Of a stretch of DNA of 64,000 nucleotides, positions 17,760 through 27,287 are shown in pieces. The stretch spans positions 310,001 through 374,000 of the forward strand of contig CAZTUB010000002.1 in assembly GCA_964615905.1 (NCBI GenBank), in the 5' to 3' direction. A model generated the notes under the pieces. The model made no database searches and was not told the origin of the DNA. It saw only the letters and a program-made list of their open reading frames with translations. Position numbers and translations under genes: made by a program. This DNA is from DATLMR01 sp964615905. Its GTDB lineage: Bacteria > Acidobacteriota > Blastocatellia > UBA7656. Each line of letters opens with the position of its first letter. Position 1 is the stretch's first letter.

Positions 17760-20678
17760 GTGACCTCAGAAGCTATCTCACACTACCGGATAATAAGGAA
17801 GCTCGGTTCGGGCGGGATGGGCGAAGTCTACCTGGCGGAGGACATAAGGCTCGGTCGGCGGGTCGCGCTCAAGCTGCTTTCGGACCAGTTTGCCGCCGAC
17901 GAAGACCGATTGCGCCGCTTCGAGCAGGAAGCGCGGGCGGCTTCCGCCTTGAATCACCCTAACATTATCACGATACACGAGGTCGGGCTGGAGAACAGCA
18001 CACGCTTTATCACGACCGAGTATATCGAGGGCGAGACGCTTCGCCAGCATATCTCGCGCAAGCGCATGAGTTTGTCTGAGGTGCTCGACGCCGCCATACA
18101 GATGGCCGGGGCGCTTGCGGCGGCGCATCAGGCAGGGATTGTTCACCGCGACATCAAACCTGAAAACATAATGCTTCGGCCCGACGGCTATGTAAAAGTG
18201 CTGGACTTCGGCATAGTTAAGCTGACAGAGGAGTTCGCCGACCAGCGCCAGGCCGCGACCGACGCGCCCACGCAAGACACGACCGTGCTCGTAAAGACCG
18301 AGTCGAACGCCGTCCTGGGAAGCCCCAGTTATATGTCGCCTGAGCAGGCGCGCGGGCTTACGATTGACGAGCGAACGGACATATTCAGCCTGGGCGTGGT
18401 CCTTTATGAGATGATCGCCGGGAGACGACCCTTCAGCGGGACGACCGCCAGCGACGTGATAGTCTCGATACTTGATCGGACGCCGCCGCCGATCAAAGAT
18501 TTTGCAAGCGACCTGCCCGAAGAGATGGAGTATATAGTCGCAAAGGCGTTGCGCAAGGATCGCGAGGAGCGGTACCAGAACGCGAGAGATCTGATACAGG
18601 ACTTGCGCGCCGTCAAGCAGCGGCTAGACTTTGAGGCCGAGTTGCAGCGCTCCACGCGGGAAGGGCCTGTCTTCACATCGAAATTCTCGCACGCCTTTGA
18701 GACGACCAAACAGCTCGCCGTCAGGAGCGAAGAGATGGCGGGGCGCACGACCTCAAGCGCCGAGTACATAATCACCGAGCTGAAGCACCATAAAAAGACG
18801 GTGGCGCTGTTCGTAGTCGTGGCGGCAATCGTCACGGCGGTGGTCCTGTTCTACTTCAACAAGCCGCAGCCGCTGACGGAGCGAGACACGATTTTGATCG
18901 CGGACTTCGCCAACACCACGGGCGACCCGGTCTTTGACGGCACGCTGAAACAGGCGCTCGCCGTGCAGCTCGAACAGTCGCCGTTTCTCAACATATTCTC
19001 GGACGAGCGTGTGCGCGAGACGCTTCGCTATATGAACCGCCAGCCTGACGAGCGGCTGACGATCCCCATTGCCCGCGAGATTGCCGCGAGGCAAGGGTTG
19101 AAAGCCATGTTGTTCGGGGGCATTTCAAGTCTCGGCAGCAACTATGTGATAACGCTTGAGGCGATGAACTCGCAGACGGGCGACGTGGTGGCGCGCGAGC
19201 AGGTCGAGGCCGAAAGAAAAGAGCAGGTGCTGAAGGCGCTCGGCAGCGCGGCATCGAGCCTCAGAGAGAAGCTTGGCGAGTCGCTTCCCACGATCAAGCG
19301 GTTTGACGCCCCGATTGAACAGGCGACGACCTCTTCGCTTGAAGCGTTAAAGTCATACTCGCTCGGATACGAACAGCAAAGCAGGGCACGCTATCTGGAA
19401 GCCATACCGTTTTATAGACGCGCAATCGAGATGGACCCGAATTTCGCGCTGGCTCACACGCAGCTCGCCGTCGCATACGATAACAGCCGCCAACCCGAAA
19501 TGGCGGCCGAATACGCGGCCAAGGCGTTCGAGCTGAGAGCGCGCGTAAGCGAGCGCGAGAAACTCTACATCTCGTGGCGTTACTACAGCGGCACGACGCG
19601 CGAGCTCGATAAAGCAATCGAAGTCCTTGAGCTGTGGAAGCAGACGTACCCGCGCGACGTTGTGCCGCCGAACTCGCTCTCGTTCTATTACTCGCAGATA
19701 GGGCAGTACGAGCGAGCCATCGAGGAAGCGCGGCTCGCCATAGAGCTGAACCCTTCGCGCCCGCAGCCTTACTCGAACCTGGGGCTCGCCTTGATGGGGT
19801 CGAATCGCCTGGACGAGGCTCAAGCCGTTTACGAGCGCGCGCTTTCGCAAAACCTCGATTCAACAGGCTATCACTGGGGCCTTTATTCAATCGGGTTCAT
19901 ACGCGGTGATACGGAGCTTATGAGAAAGCAGGTCGAGTGGCTGGCGGGCAAGCCGAACGAGTTTGAAGCGGTCTCGTGGGAGGCGAAATCCGCGGCCGCG
20001 CAGGGTCAGATGGCCAGGTATCACGAGCTGTCGCGGCGGGCCATTGAGATGGCGCAGAGCCGCGACCTCGGAGAAGTCGCGGGCCAGTTTGCCGCGCGCG
20101 CCGAGCTCAGAGACGCTATGGCGGGCAATTGCGACAAGCAGGCGACCGACGCGGCCGGGTTCCCGCGAAGCAACCCCGCGACGATAGACCGCGCGCTCGC
20201 GCTCGCGCTGTGCGGCGAGGTGACCGGAGCGCAATCGCTTATCGAAGAACAGGCGCGGCGGTTCCCGAAAGATACGATCCTTAACATGATCTGGCTGCCG
20301 ACTATACGAGGCGCTATGGAACTCAGGCGCAACGATCCGGCCAGGGCGATACAGCTTTTGCAGCAGACGGTCAATTACGAGATGGGATACGCGGCGGGCT
20401 TCTGGCCGGTCTATATTCGCGGGCAGGCATACTTGCGCCAGCGCGCCGGGCAGCGCGCGGCCGCCGAGTTTCAAAAGATTCTAGATAACCGGGGCGCGGG
20501 GATGGATTCCAACCTCTACCCGCTCGCCCACCTCGGCCTTGCGCGCGCCGCCGCGATTGCCGGGGACACGGGGCAAAGCCGCAAGTCGTATGAAGAGTTC
20601 TTCGCGTTGTGGAAAGACGCCGACCCTGCAATCCCTGCCCTCAAAGAAGCTAGGCAGGAGTACCAGCGGCTCCCGTAG
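17760..20678 (+). CDS. Membrane Ser/Thr protein kinase with extracytoplasmic TPR domain
   Basis: 972 residues with a GTG start. Kinase domain at about 9-290: Gly loop GSGGMGEVY, ATP lysine K38, catalytic HRDIKPENI (D131), metal-binding DFG (D149), and GSPSYMSPEQARG in the activation region. One membrane span lies at about 344-365 (ALFVVVAAIVTAVVLFYF). The outer part has a TolB/adenylate-cyclase-associated-like domain (about 375-525, ILIADFANTTGDPVFDGTL) and then TPR repeats to the end. This architecture is abundant in Acidobacteriota and probably links an envelope signal to phosphorylation inside the cell. No substrate gene is apparent nearby. Confidence 0.92.
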   Translation: MTSEAISHYRIIRKLGSGGMGEVYLAEDIRLGRRVALKLLSDQFAADEDRLRRFEQEARAASALNHPNIITIHEVGLENSTRFITTEYIEGETLRQHISRKRMSLSEVLDAAIQMAGALAAAHQAGIVHRDIKPENIMLRPDGYVKVLDFGIVKLTEEFADQRQAATDAPTQDTTVLVKTESNAVLGSPSYMSPEQARGLTIDERTDIFSLGVVLYEMIAGRRPFSGTTASDVIVSILDRTPPPIKDFASDLPEEMEYIVAKALRKDREERYQNARDLIQDLRAVKQRLDFEAELQRSTREGPVFTSKFSHAFETTKQLAVRSEEMAGRTTSSAEYIITELKHHKKTVALFVVVAAIVTAVVLFYFNKPQPLTERDTILIADFANTTGDPVFDGTLKQALAVQLEQSPFLNIFSDERVRETLRYMNRQPDERLTIPIAREIAARQGLKAMLFGGISSLGSNYVITLEAMNSQTGDVVAREQVEAERKEQVLKALGSAASSLREKLGESLPTIKRFDAPIEQATTSSLEALKSYSLGYEQQSRARYLEAIPFYRRAIEMDPNFALAHTQLAVAYDNSRQPEMAAEYAAKAFELRARVSEREKLYISWRYYSGTTRELDKAIEVLELWKQTYPRDVVPPNSLSFYYSQIGQYERAIEEARLAIELNPSRPQPYSNLGLALMGSNRLDEAQAVYERALSQNLDSTGYHWGLYSIGFIRGDTELMRKQVEWLAGKPNEFEAVSWEAKSAAAQGQMARYHELSRRAIEMAQSRDLGEVAGQFAARAELRDAMAGNCDKQATDAAGFPRSNPATIDRALALALCGEVTGAQSLIEEQARRFPKDTILNMIWLPTIRGAMELRRNDPARAIQLLQQTVNYEMGYAAGFWPVYIRGQAYLRQRAGQRAAAEFQKILDNRGAGMDSNLYPLAHLGLARAAAIAGDTGQSRKSYEEFFALWKDADPAIPALKEARQEYQRLP

Positions 20679-20682
20679 TCGT

Positions 20683-20711
20683 TTTTCATATACCCGCAGT
20701 TGTGCTAGAAT
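20683..20711 (+). promoter_or_regulatory. Sigma70-type promoter for peroxiredoxin gene
   Basis: TTTTCA (20683-20688), 17-bp spacer, TAGAAT (20706-20711). It starts right after the kinase stop codon and gives a leader of about 165 bases to the peroxiredoxin gene. Confidence 0.55.
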
Positions 20712-20881
20712 CCTTACCGACTTTGGGAGAATGATGTTGATCGTCACTCAAAAACCAGGCGAGGTCACTCGCGGCAGCAACGGCTGTCAACCGCTTCCTG
20801 CCTGTTGTTAAACGCACACGGTTAGCCTTACCAATTTCCTCAAACATACAAAAGAATTGTAGGAGTGAAAGGAGAAAATCA

Positions 20882-21535
20882 ATGGCAATCAGATTAGGTG
20901 ACACTGCACCGGATTTTACAGCCGAGACGACCGATGGGCCGATCAGCTTTCACGAATGGATTGGCGACAACTGGGCGGTCCTATTTTCGCACCCTAAAGA
21001 TTTCACACCCGTCTGCACGACAGAGCTTGGCGAGGTTGCGCGAATCAAACCCGAATTCGACAAGCGCGGCGTGAAGGTTATTGGGCTCAGCGTCGATCCT
21101 TCCGACTCTCACCACAAATGGGCCGAGGACATCAAAGAGACGCAGGGGCACGCGCTGAACTTTCCCGTCATCGCCGACGCTGACCGCAAGGTGGCGGACC
21201 TGTATGACATGATCCACCCGAACGCCAACGACACGCTGACGGTCCGCTCCGTCTTCGTCATTGGCCCGGACAAGAAGGTCAAGCTGACATTGACCTACCC
21301 GGCCTCGACGGGGCGGAACTTCGACGAGATTCTGCGCGTCATCGACTCGCTGCAATTGACATCGAATTACAGTGTGGCGACGCCCGTAAACTGGAAGGAC
21401 GGCGATGATTGCATCATCGTCCCTGCCGTTACGGACGAACAGGCTAAAGAGAAATTCCCCGGCGGGTGGAAGACCTTGAAGCCTTACCTGCGCGTCGTCC
21501 CGCAGCCGAACAAGAAAGCCGCTTCGGGCGACTAG
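20882..21535 (+). CDS. 1-Cys (Prx6-type) peroxiredoxin
   Basis: 217 residues. The peroxidatic site is PVCTTE with Cys45, embedded in FSHPKDFTPVCTTELG, and the long C-terminal dimerisation domain (NWKDGDDCIIVP, KEKFPGGWKTLKPYLR) is diagnostic of the Prx6/AhpC2 subgroup. It reduces hydrogen peroxide and organic peroxides in the cytoplasm. AAAGGAGA lies 7 bp before the ATG. Contrast with the Bcp-type gene at 54514-54951, where the peroxidatic position is a TGA codon. Confidence 0.95.
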   Translation: MAIRLGDTAPDFTAETTDGPISFHEWIGDNWAVLFSHPKDFTPVCTTELGEVARIKPEFDKRGVKVIGLSVDPSDSHHKWAEDIKETQGHALNFPVIADADRKVADLYDMIHPNANDTLTVRSVFVIGPDKKVKLTLTYPASTGRNFDEILRVIDSLQLTSNYSVATPVNWKDGDDCIIVPAVTDEQAKEKFPGGWKTLKPYLRVVPQPNKKAASGD

Positions 21536-21643
21536 AAAGGTTTGAGGGGCGGAGGACTGAGCGGCTGCGCCTGTTCGATCAATCAGATTTCATCTGAAGC
21601 GCGGCCCTCAGCCCTCATAGCTCAGCCCTTCGCCGCAGGCGGT

Positions 21644-24121
21644 CTACATAACTTTGTACTGGCTCAAGTCGTAAGCCCTGACGTATTCCGAGCTGGGGTG
21701 TGTGGTCTTGCGTCTGGCCTTGTCCTGAAACATCGGGTGCAGGGCGGCCACGAGCAATTCGTCGAGCGTGTCGCCGTGCGTGCCGAACGAGGCCCAGCCG
21801 ACGCTCATCTGTATAAAGATGTTTGAGTTGACGAAACCGAAGTCCTGTTGCTCAAGCGTCTGTCGGATTCGCTCGACAAGCTCCTCGACCTCATCGGGCG
21901 CGACTTGCAGCATCGCCACAAAACGGTCTGCCGAGAATCGGCCGATAAAGTCCGAAGATCGAACCAGGCTCGACAGCACCTTGCCCACCTTCCACAGCAG
22001 GTGATTGCCGCCGTCCTGGCCTAGCTTTTCGTTTATCTGTTTGAACCCGTCAAGGTCCATCATCACCACCGCGAAGCTTTCGCCGTGCCGCCGCGCGCGG
22101 TCCGCTTCTATCTCGAAGCGGTAACGCAAGGCGCGCGCGTTGGGAAGCTCGGTCACTTCGTCGATCAGGTCTTTAGTCTCTTTGCCGTCCTGGTTTATCG
22201 CGCCCGCTATGGCGTCGGATGCGAGCTTGGCGACGGCCTCTATCAATCGCAAGTGGCCCGCGTCATACGATGCGACCTCTGCCGAATAGAGCGCGAGCGC
22301 GCCAATGGCCTTGCCTTCTTTGAGCAGCGGCACCACGGTCGCCGTGCGGTATCGCTCTGGCACTTTTGCCTTCATCGCGTCGAAGTCCAATCGCGGGTCG
22401 CTGTTATGCATGGGATGGCCGTTTGCCACAACCCACCCGGCTATCCCTGCTCCGAGCGGTATGGTCCCTCGCGTGAACATCTCGCTGTTGCGCCCGCTGA
22501 CGTGTACCGCTTCGACCTCTGTCGAGTCCTGCTTTACAAGGTAGAGCACGCTTGTCGTATAGCTGACTATGTCCTGTAGCCTTGAGGTAAAGACCGTGAG
22601 GGCGTCGCGGAGGTTGAGGCTTGTGCCGACAGCTTGCGCGACCTTCGACAGAGAATCGATCTCGCGATGGGCATCTCGCACGCGGTCAAAGACTTCCTGA
22701 TCGAGCCCTTCGGCGCGAGTCTTGAAGTATGCGCTCTTCTCGCGCTTCTCAAAGGGCTGGACCTTCTGCTTGTGTCGTTGAATCTCCGCTTCAAATTTTG
22801 GCAGGTTCTCGATAAATGCGTCTACGACTCGCGGGTCGTACATCGTGCCGCTACTGCTCTTTATCAGCGCGATTGCTTCGTCGCGCGTCATCGCCTTGCG
22901 GTACTGGCGGTCTTCGCGCACCGCGTCAAAGCAATCAACGACGGAGATGATGCGTGCGGTCATGGGTATCTGCTCGCCTGCAAGCCCGTCCGGGTAACCG
23001 CGCCCGTCCCACCGCTCATGGTGATGGCGAACGACAGGCACAACCGGGTAAGGGAAGCTGACGCGCTCAAGTATCTCCGCTCCGACGACCGTGTGCATCT
23101 TCATCTCGTCGAACTCTGCGGTGGTGAGCTTGCCCGGCTTGTTCAAGATATAGTCGGGGACGGCCAGCTTGCCTATGTCGTGGAGGATCGCGCCCGCCTT
23201 CAGCGCTTCTACTTCGGGGGCGGAAAGCCCGAAGTGGCGAGCGAGACCCGTCGCGTAAACCTGCACGCGAAATACGTGGTCGTGCGTCACCTCGTCCTTG
23301 GCGTCGACGGCGATTGCCAGCGCTTCTATCGTGCGCAGGTGCAGGTCGGCCATCTGCTCCATGTACCTGTTCGACGCGTCCGTCTTATCGACCGAACCCT
23401 TGTAGCTCAGGTATATGGTCACAAGCAGCATCGTGCCGATGATAAAGCTGTGGAACGAAAGGACTGCCGCGACCTGCACGAGCACGCTCGCTCCGGCAAC
23501 CGCCGCGTAGCCGACAATCGTAGACCATGCGGTCTCGCGCCAGACGAACATTTCGCGGAAAGCCGAGCCGAACTCCGCTTCCTCTTCGAGCCCTGCGAGG
23601 CCGCTTGCAAAGACCGCTTTCACGGCGTAATAGAAGGCGACCACAAGCGCCAGTGCCAAACCCGACCTGCCAAACTCCCACACGGCAGGAGAGCCTGTTG
23701 CGGGGATAAACTCCGCGAGTGAGCTGTGGATTAAAGCAGAGATTGTGCCGGATACGAAAACCGCCAGGCTCGCGACAGCAGCATTAAAAAGCGTGATCGT
23801 TTTTTTATCTCGATTGTTGAACGAGCAGGCGGCGGCGTTTGTGCCCGCAAGCACTACTGAAGGGAGCGGGCCATAAAGCAACATCGAAAGAAGGATGAAC
23901 AGATCGGATGTGCGTACGACCGAAGGGGTCTTTATAAAGCGCAGGTCGATTCGAGAGACGGCCACTATCGTGACGACGCTTAGCAACAGCCACTCGAAAC
24001 TGAACAGCCCGGCCGCCACATTGTACAGCGCGTAGCCGAACGCGGAGAGCCCCAGCACCGACCCGAAACTAATGTACAGGCTGGCCATCGCCCTCCACTT
24101 TTGCTTAACATTCTCTGACAT
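21644..24121 (-). CDS. Membrane HD-GYP phosphodiesterase with GAF and degenerate GGDEF domains
   Basis: 825 residues. An N-terminal membrane sensor of six to seven spans (residues about 10-245) resembles MASE-type domains. HD-GYP domain at about 275-445 with HDHVFRV, ILHDIGKL and HHHERWDGRGYP, an intact c-di-GMP phosphodiesterase signature. GAF domain at about 505-650. The C-terminal GGDEF-like domain keeps MMDLDGFKQINE but the signature loop reads GRFSADRF instead of GGDEF, so it is unlikely to make c-di-GMP and may bind GTP or act as a regulator. Transcribed alone, convergent with the peroxiredoxin gene. Confidence 0.92.
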   Translation of the reverse strand: MSENVKQKWRAMASLYISFGSVLGLSAFGYALYNVAAGLFSFEWLLLSVVTIVAVSRIDLRFIKTPSVVRTSDLFILLSMLLYGPLPSVVLAGTNAAACSFNNRDKKTITLFNAAVASLAVFVSGTISALIHSSLAEFIPATGSPAVWEFGRSGLALALVVAFYYAVKAVFASGLAGLEEEAEFGSAFREMFVWRETAWSTIVGYAAVAGASVLVQVAAVLSFHSFIIGTMLLVTIYLSYKGSVDKTDASNRYMEQMADLHLRTIEALAIAVDAKDEVTHDHVFRVQVYATGLARHFGLSAPEVEALKAGAILHDIGKLAVPDYILNKPGKLTTAEFDEMKMHTVVGAEILERVSFPYPVVPVVRHHHERWDGRGYPDGLAGEQIPMTARIISVVDCFDAVREDRQYRKAMTRDEAIALIKSSSGTMYDPRVVDAFIENLPKFEAEIQRHKQKVQPFEKREKSAYFKTRAEGLDQEVFDRVRDAHREIDSLSKVAQAVGTSLNLRDALTVFTSRLQDIVSYTTSVLYLVKQDSTEVEAVHVSGRNSEMFTRGTIPLGAGIAGWVVANGHPMHNSDPRLDFDAMKAKVPERYRTATVVPLLKEGKAIGALALYSAEVASYDAGHLRLIEAVAKLASDAIAGAINQDGKETKDLIDEVTELPNARALRYRFEIEADRARRHGESFAVVMMDLDGFKQINEKLGQDGGNHLLWKVGKVLSSLVRSSDFIGRFSADRFVAMLQVAPDEVEELVERIRQTLEQQDFGFVNSNIFIQMSVGWASFGTHGDTLDELLVAALHPMFQDKARRKTTHPSSEYVRAYDLSQYKVM

Positions 24122-24313
24122 GCCTGAACCCCCGCCTCGTGATCGAAGTACCGACCTTCAACTGTTAAGCAATGCGCGTTCCATTGCGAGCCGTCACGCA
24201 AGTTGTTGATAAGGGCGGGCTTAGATGGCGCGGCTTTTTAACCGGTCGGGCAGGTTGAGTTAGGTTGACCAAAACAGGTTCGGTCAAAATGAATGACTGA
24301 AGTCGTCTCCGGC

Positions 24314-24781
24314 TTACCAGATTGATTCGAGAGCCGACTCGTCAAGCTCCAGCGTTTCGCCGTCGGGCAGTATATGTATGATCGAAGCGCCGAGCGCGCG
24401 AAGCGGCGTCGAGAGCAACCCGACGCGGTGGCAGTTTGCGTGAGGCGCGCGCGCGTGTTTTGTCAGTGGCTGCGACTCCGAGCACATTATGGCGACGCGA
24501 GTTTCGGAAGCGAGTTCGATGACACGGTCGAGCCCGCGCCGCAGCTCGTCAGGCGGCCGCAGGTCCTTGCCGCCGCATTCGGGCAGGTGCTCGTAGCCGA
24601 TGCCGTTTTGGGCGAGCGCCGCTTCAAGCACGCGGCCCTGGTACTGCGGCCAGCGCGAGCGGGCTACCGAGCGCACGTCCGCGACAAAGGCTATACGGTG
24701 CCGCTTGAGCAGCTCAAGAAAATAATCGAACGGGTGTCGCCCGTGTCCTATGGTGTAGACGGTTATGGCTTTATCTTGCAT
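24314..24781 (-). CDS. DUF488 family protein
   Basis: 155 residues from the ATG at 24781 (MQDKAITVYTIGHG). The N-terminal TIGHGRHPFDYFLELL and FVADVRSVARSRWPQY blocks, ECGGKD and the later IMCSES segment are typical of DUF488. The function of the family is not established. An in-frame ATG at 24832 would add 17 Arg/Cys-rich residues; I prefer the internal start because it matches the usual family N-terminus, although there is no clear ribosome binding site. Confidence 0.8.
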   Translation of the reverse strand: MQDKAITVYTIGHGRHPFDYFLELLKRHRIAFVADVRSVARSRWPQYQGRVLEAALAQNGIGYEHLPECGGKDLRPPDELRRGLDRVIELASETRVAIMCSESQPLTKHARAPHANCHRVGLLSTPLRALGASIIHILPDGETLELDESALESIW

Positions 24782-24858
24782 GCTACGCTTACATTCTACC
24801 CGCGCGCGGGTTTTCGCGCACGCGCCGGGCATGAGATTATAGACCGGGGACTGTAAGG

Positions 24859-25065
24859 ATGGAGACGCGAGAACCGACGACTTACACAGTGGTAATAAAG
24901 AACCCTTTGATCGACAGGGAGATCATGCGAATCCAGACCGACAACCAGAACATTGCGCTGGCCGAAGCCTTACACTATTCGAAGCTACACGGCACGGCGT
25001 CGGTTTTGAGTGACGCGTCTGGCGAAGAGGTCGCGCGGTTCAGGTATGGGGCGCGCGCTAGCTGA
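24859..25065 (+). CDS. Small hypothetical protein
   Basis: 68 residues (METREPTTYTVVIKNPL), mixed alpha/beta, with no cysteine, signal or membrane segment. It has GTAAGG just before the ATG and lies 33 bp upstream of the PPIase gene, with which it may be co-transcribed. Family unknown. Confidence 0.6.
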   Translation: METREPTTYTVVIKNPLIDREIMRIQTDNQNIALAEALHYSKLHGTASVLSDASGEEVARFRYGARAS

Positions 25066-25098
25066 TTAACACAAGCATTAATACCGGGAGAGTAACCG

Positions 25099-26256
25099 AT
25101 GATCTTCTCAAACAAGATTCGCGCAGGCGCGCTCAGGCCCGTCGCTCTTATGATCATGGCGGTGATGGTTGCTGCTATGGCTTCGGACCGGGCAATGGCT
25201 CAGCAGAAGAAGAGACAGGCCGCGCAGGCCCCGTCACTTTCCGCTGAAGAGATGGCCGGGCTTGAAGCGGTGATTACCACAGAGCAAGGCGTGATACGCT
25301 TCGAGTTCTTCCCCGAAAAAGCGCCAAAGCACGTTCAGAAATTTATCACGCACGCGCGGGCGGGCAACTATGACGGCTCCGCCTTTCATCGCGTGATCCC
25401 GCGCGGGTTGATTCAAGGGGGCGACCCGCTGTTGAAAGAGCCAAGAGCGGCGCGCGCACGCTGGGGCACGGGCGGGCTTAACGAGATCGCAGATGAGTTC
25501 AGCGACATCAAACACGAGCGCGGGACCGTCTCGACCGTCCGGCTGCCCGGTCGCGCAAACAGCGGCGGGCAACAGTTCTTTATATGCGCTTCGGCTCAGC
25601 CTTCGCTCGACGGCAAGTATTCGGCTTTCGGCCAGGTGACGGAAGGGATCGAAGTCGTCGACAAGATTTCGGTCATAGAGGCGGACAAAAACTTTATCGC
25701 CACTGCCCCTGTGAAGATCGTGAGCATCAAGATCGAGCCGAAAAAGACGGAGCCTTTCAAGAGCGCGACCAAAGAGGAGATGAAAAAAGAGGTCCTGTTG
25801 AAGACGAGCCTCGGAGAGATCACTGTCGAGCTATACCCGGACCTCGCGCCGGAGCACGTGCGCAACTTCCTGAAGCTTGTCGAATCGGGCTGGTACGATC
25901 ACACGGCGTTTCACAGGGTCATACCCGGCTTCGTCATACAAGGCGGCATGGCCGAAACCCGCGCGGGGAACCAGCCTCACCCGGCAGACAAATGGGTGCG
26001 CCCGCTCAAAGGCGAGTTCGGCGCGACGAAACACACTCGCGGCATTTTGTCGATGGCGCGCACAGACGACCCCGACTCCGCGACCACTTCGTTTTTCATA
26101 GTGCTTGGGCCTGCCTCGCACCTTGACGGCAAGTACACTGTCTTTGGCCGCGTCGTTTCGGGCTTTGACACGCTCGAAAATATCGAGAAGGTCGCCCGCG
26201 ACGGCGAAACTCCGCGCGAGCGCGTAGAGCTGATCGAAGCGGCAATCAAACCCTAA
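25099..26256 (+). CDS. Exported peptidyl-prolyl isomerase with two cyclophilin domains
   Basis: 385 residues. Signal peptide at about 1-34 (MVAAMASDRAMAQ). Two cyclophilin-type domains at about 55-215 and 230-385; each has FHRVIP, QGGD/QGGM, a GQQFFI or TSFFIV strand and LDGKY-FG. The second domain is closer to canonical cyclophilins (AFHRVIPGFVIQGG, ILSMARTDDPDSATTSFFI). The protein would speed proline isomerisation of exported proteins outside the inner membrane. Tandem cyclophilin domains in one polypeptide are less usual than single ones. Confidence 0.93.
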   Translation: MIFSNKIRAGALRPVALMIMAVMVAAMASDRAMAQQKKRQAAQAPSLSAEEMAGLEAVITTEQGVIRFEFFPEKAPKHVQKFITHARAGNYDGSAFHRVIPRGLIQGGDPLLKEPRAARARWGTGGLNEIADEFSDIKHERGTVSTVRLPGRANSGGQQFFICASAQPSLDGKYSAFGQVTEGIEVVDKISVIEADKNFIATAPVKIVSIKIEPKKTEPFKSATKEEMKKEVLLKTSLGEITVELYPDLAPEHVRNFLKLVESGWYDHTAFHRVIPGFVIQGGMAETRAGNQPHPADKWVRPLKGEFGATKHTRGILSMARTDDPDSATTSFFIVLGPASHLDGKYTVFGRVVSGFDTLENIEKVARDGETPRERVELIEAAIKP

Positions 26257-26286
26257 CCGCAAGAGAAAAGTTATAAACCTTACTCG

Positions 26287-26316
26287 TTGACGCGTCCCGT
26301 TAAGCAGGCTTATCAT
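26287..26316 (+). promoter_or_regulatory. Sigma70-type promoter for secreted Cys-rich gene
   Basis: TTGACG (26287-26292), 18-bp spacer, TATCAT (26311-26316). Its -35 element occupies the upstream TTG codon at 26287, which supports starting the following gene at 26368 instead. Confidence 0.7.
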
Positions 26317-26367
26317 AGGCCAATCCAGGTCAATTGTTCCGGCGGACGCTTTCAGGAGGCAGATCAA

Positions 26368-27069
26368 ATGACAGCCAGGATTTTGAGATTTCTCTGTGTG
26401 TCCATTGTGTGTATTGTTTTAGGTGGGGAGAGCTACGGCCAATCGAGAACATGTTTAAAATGCGAACTTGTCCAGACGGGAACCGTTACTACTTGTTTTG
26501 ATTGTGTCGTTGCCGGCCCCGGCGTAGCGGGAGGCACGCGTTGCACCACGCCTGCCTGTAGTACCTGCAGGCTCACGAATCCGTGCAAGGATAGGCCAAG
26601 CGGTGGTGACGACGATGATCCTCACGAGCCGGTACTGCAATCGGCCATAAGGCTTGACCACGAGACCATCAAACAGATCGCCGCTCGCCACCCGCGATTT
26701 GCCGCCACGTTCGCGGTACTCCACGAGTTCGGAGGGGTGAACACAAGATGGTCGCTGATGCACTGGGTTCCGGTTGACCTGGACGAATCTGTAGTCGAAG
26801 CCCTGCTCGACCCCGAGGCAATGGCGTCAAAGCCCATCCTTAAGAAATTTGAGAAAAGATCGCGAGCCATGATGCAACGCGTGGCTCGAAAAGAGAAAGC
26901 GCCCGCCGTTTATGAAATCCTTGTTGAAGACCTGGGCGATGGCAAGCAGGTTCTGACGATCAAGGTGATAGACGCTGCGGAATCGGACCCTCCCTTCACA
27001 GAGCTTCGACTGTCGCTTATCCCGGTAAAAGACGCTCCTCCTGTCATATTGAGCTGGAATATAAGGTAG
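26368..27069 (+). CDS. Secreted Cys-rich hypothetical protein
   Basis: 233 residues from the ATG at 26368, which has AGGAGG 7 bp upstream. Signal peptide at 1-25 (FLCVSIVCIVLGGESYG). The mature N-terminus carries a dense cysteine patch (TCLKCELV, TTCFDCVV, CTTPACSTCRLTNPC), about nine cysteines in 45 residues, which could form disulfides or bind metal. The rest is a charged helical/beta domain. I recognise no family. Confidence 0.75.
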   Translation: MTARILRFLCVSIVCIVLGGESYGQSRTCLKCELVQTGTVTTCFDCVVAGPGVAGGTRCTTPACSTCRLTNPCKDRPSGGDDDDPHEPVLQSAIRLDHETIKQIAARHPRFAATFAVLHEFGGVNTRWSLMHWVPVDLDESVVEALLDPEAMASKPILKKFEKRSRAMMQRVARKEKAPAVYEILVEDLGDGKQVLTIKVIDAAESDPPFTELRLSLIPVKDAPPVILSWNIR

Positions 27070-27105
27070 AGAACCGCGCCGGTATCCAGGCCGATTGCGC
27101 AAAAA

Positions 27106-27135
27106 AATCGCCTGCCCTACAAAGGGTGGGCGATT
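27106..27135 (+). terminator. Hairpin after secreted Cys-rich gene
   Basis: Arms 27106-27118 and 27123-27135 pair over 13 positions with two G-T pairs and a 4-base loop. An A7 tract precedes it; the T-tract after it is poor (TCTTATCTC). It probably ends the upstream + strand transcript. Confidence 0.55.
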
Positions 27136-27183
27136 AGCGTCTTATCTCTCACGCGAAAATCATCCAACCGCCCGCTCTCGGAA

Positions 27184-27211
27184 TTGACACGCTGCCGATA
27201 TAGTATAGGAT
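27184..27211 (+). promoter_or_regulatory. Sigma70-type promoter for S1/P1 nuclease gene
   Basis: Perfect TTGACA (27184-27189), 16-bp spacer, TAGGAT (27206-27211); a leader of about 70 bases to the GTG start at 27288. Confidence 0.6.
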
Positions 27212-27287
27212 TACTGGTCGGGCCGGGGCTTGAATAAACCAAACAAAACTGCCGATTATGATAGAGTCGCGGGTTAGGAGGAGACAA

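Noticed and set aside
22634..23722. 362-codon open frame antisense to the HD-GYP gene
   Set aside because: Shadow of a gene with unmistakable HD-GYP, GAF and GGDEF-like motifs.
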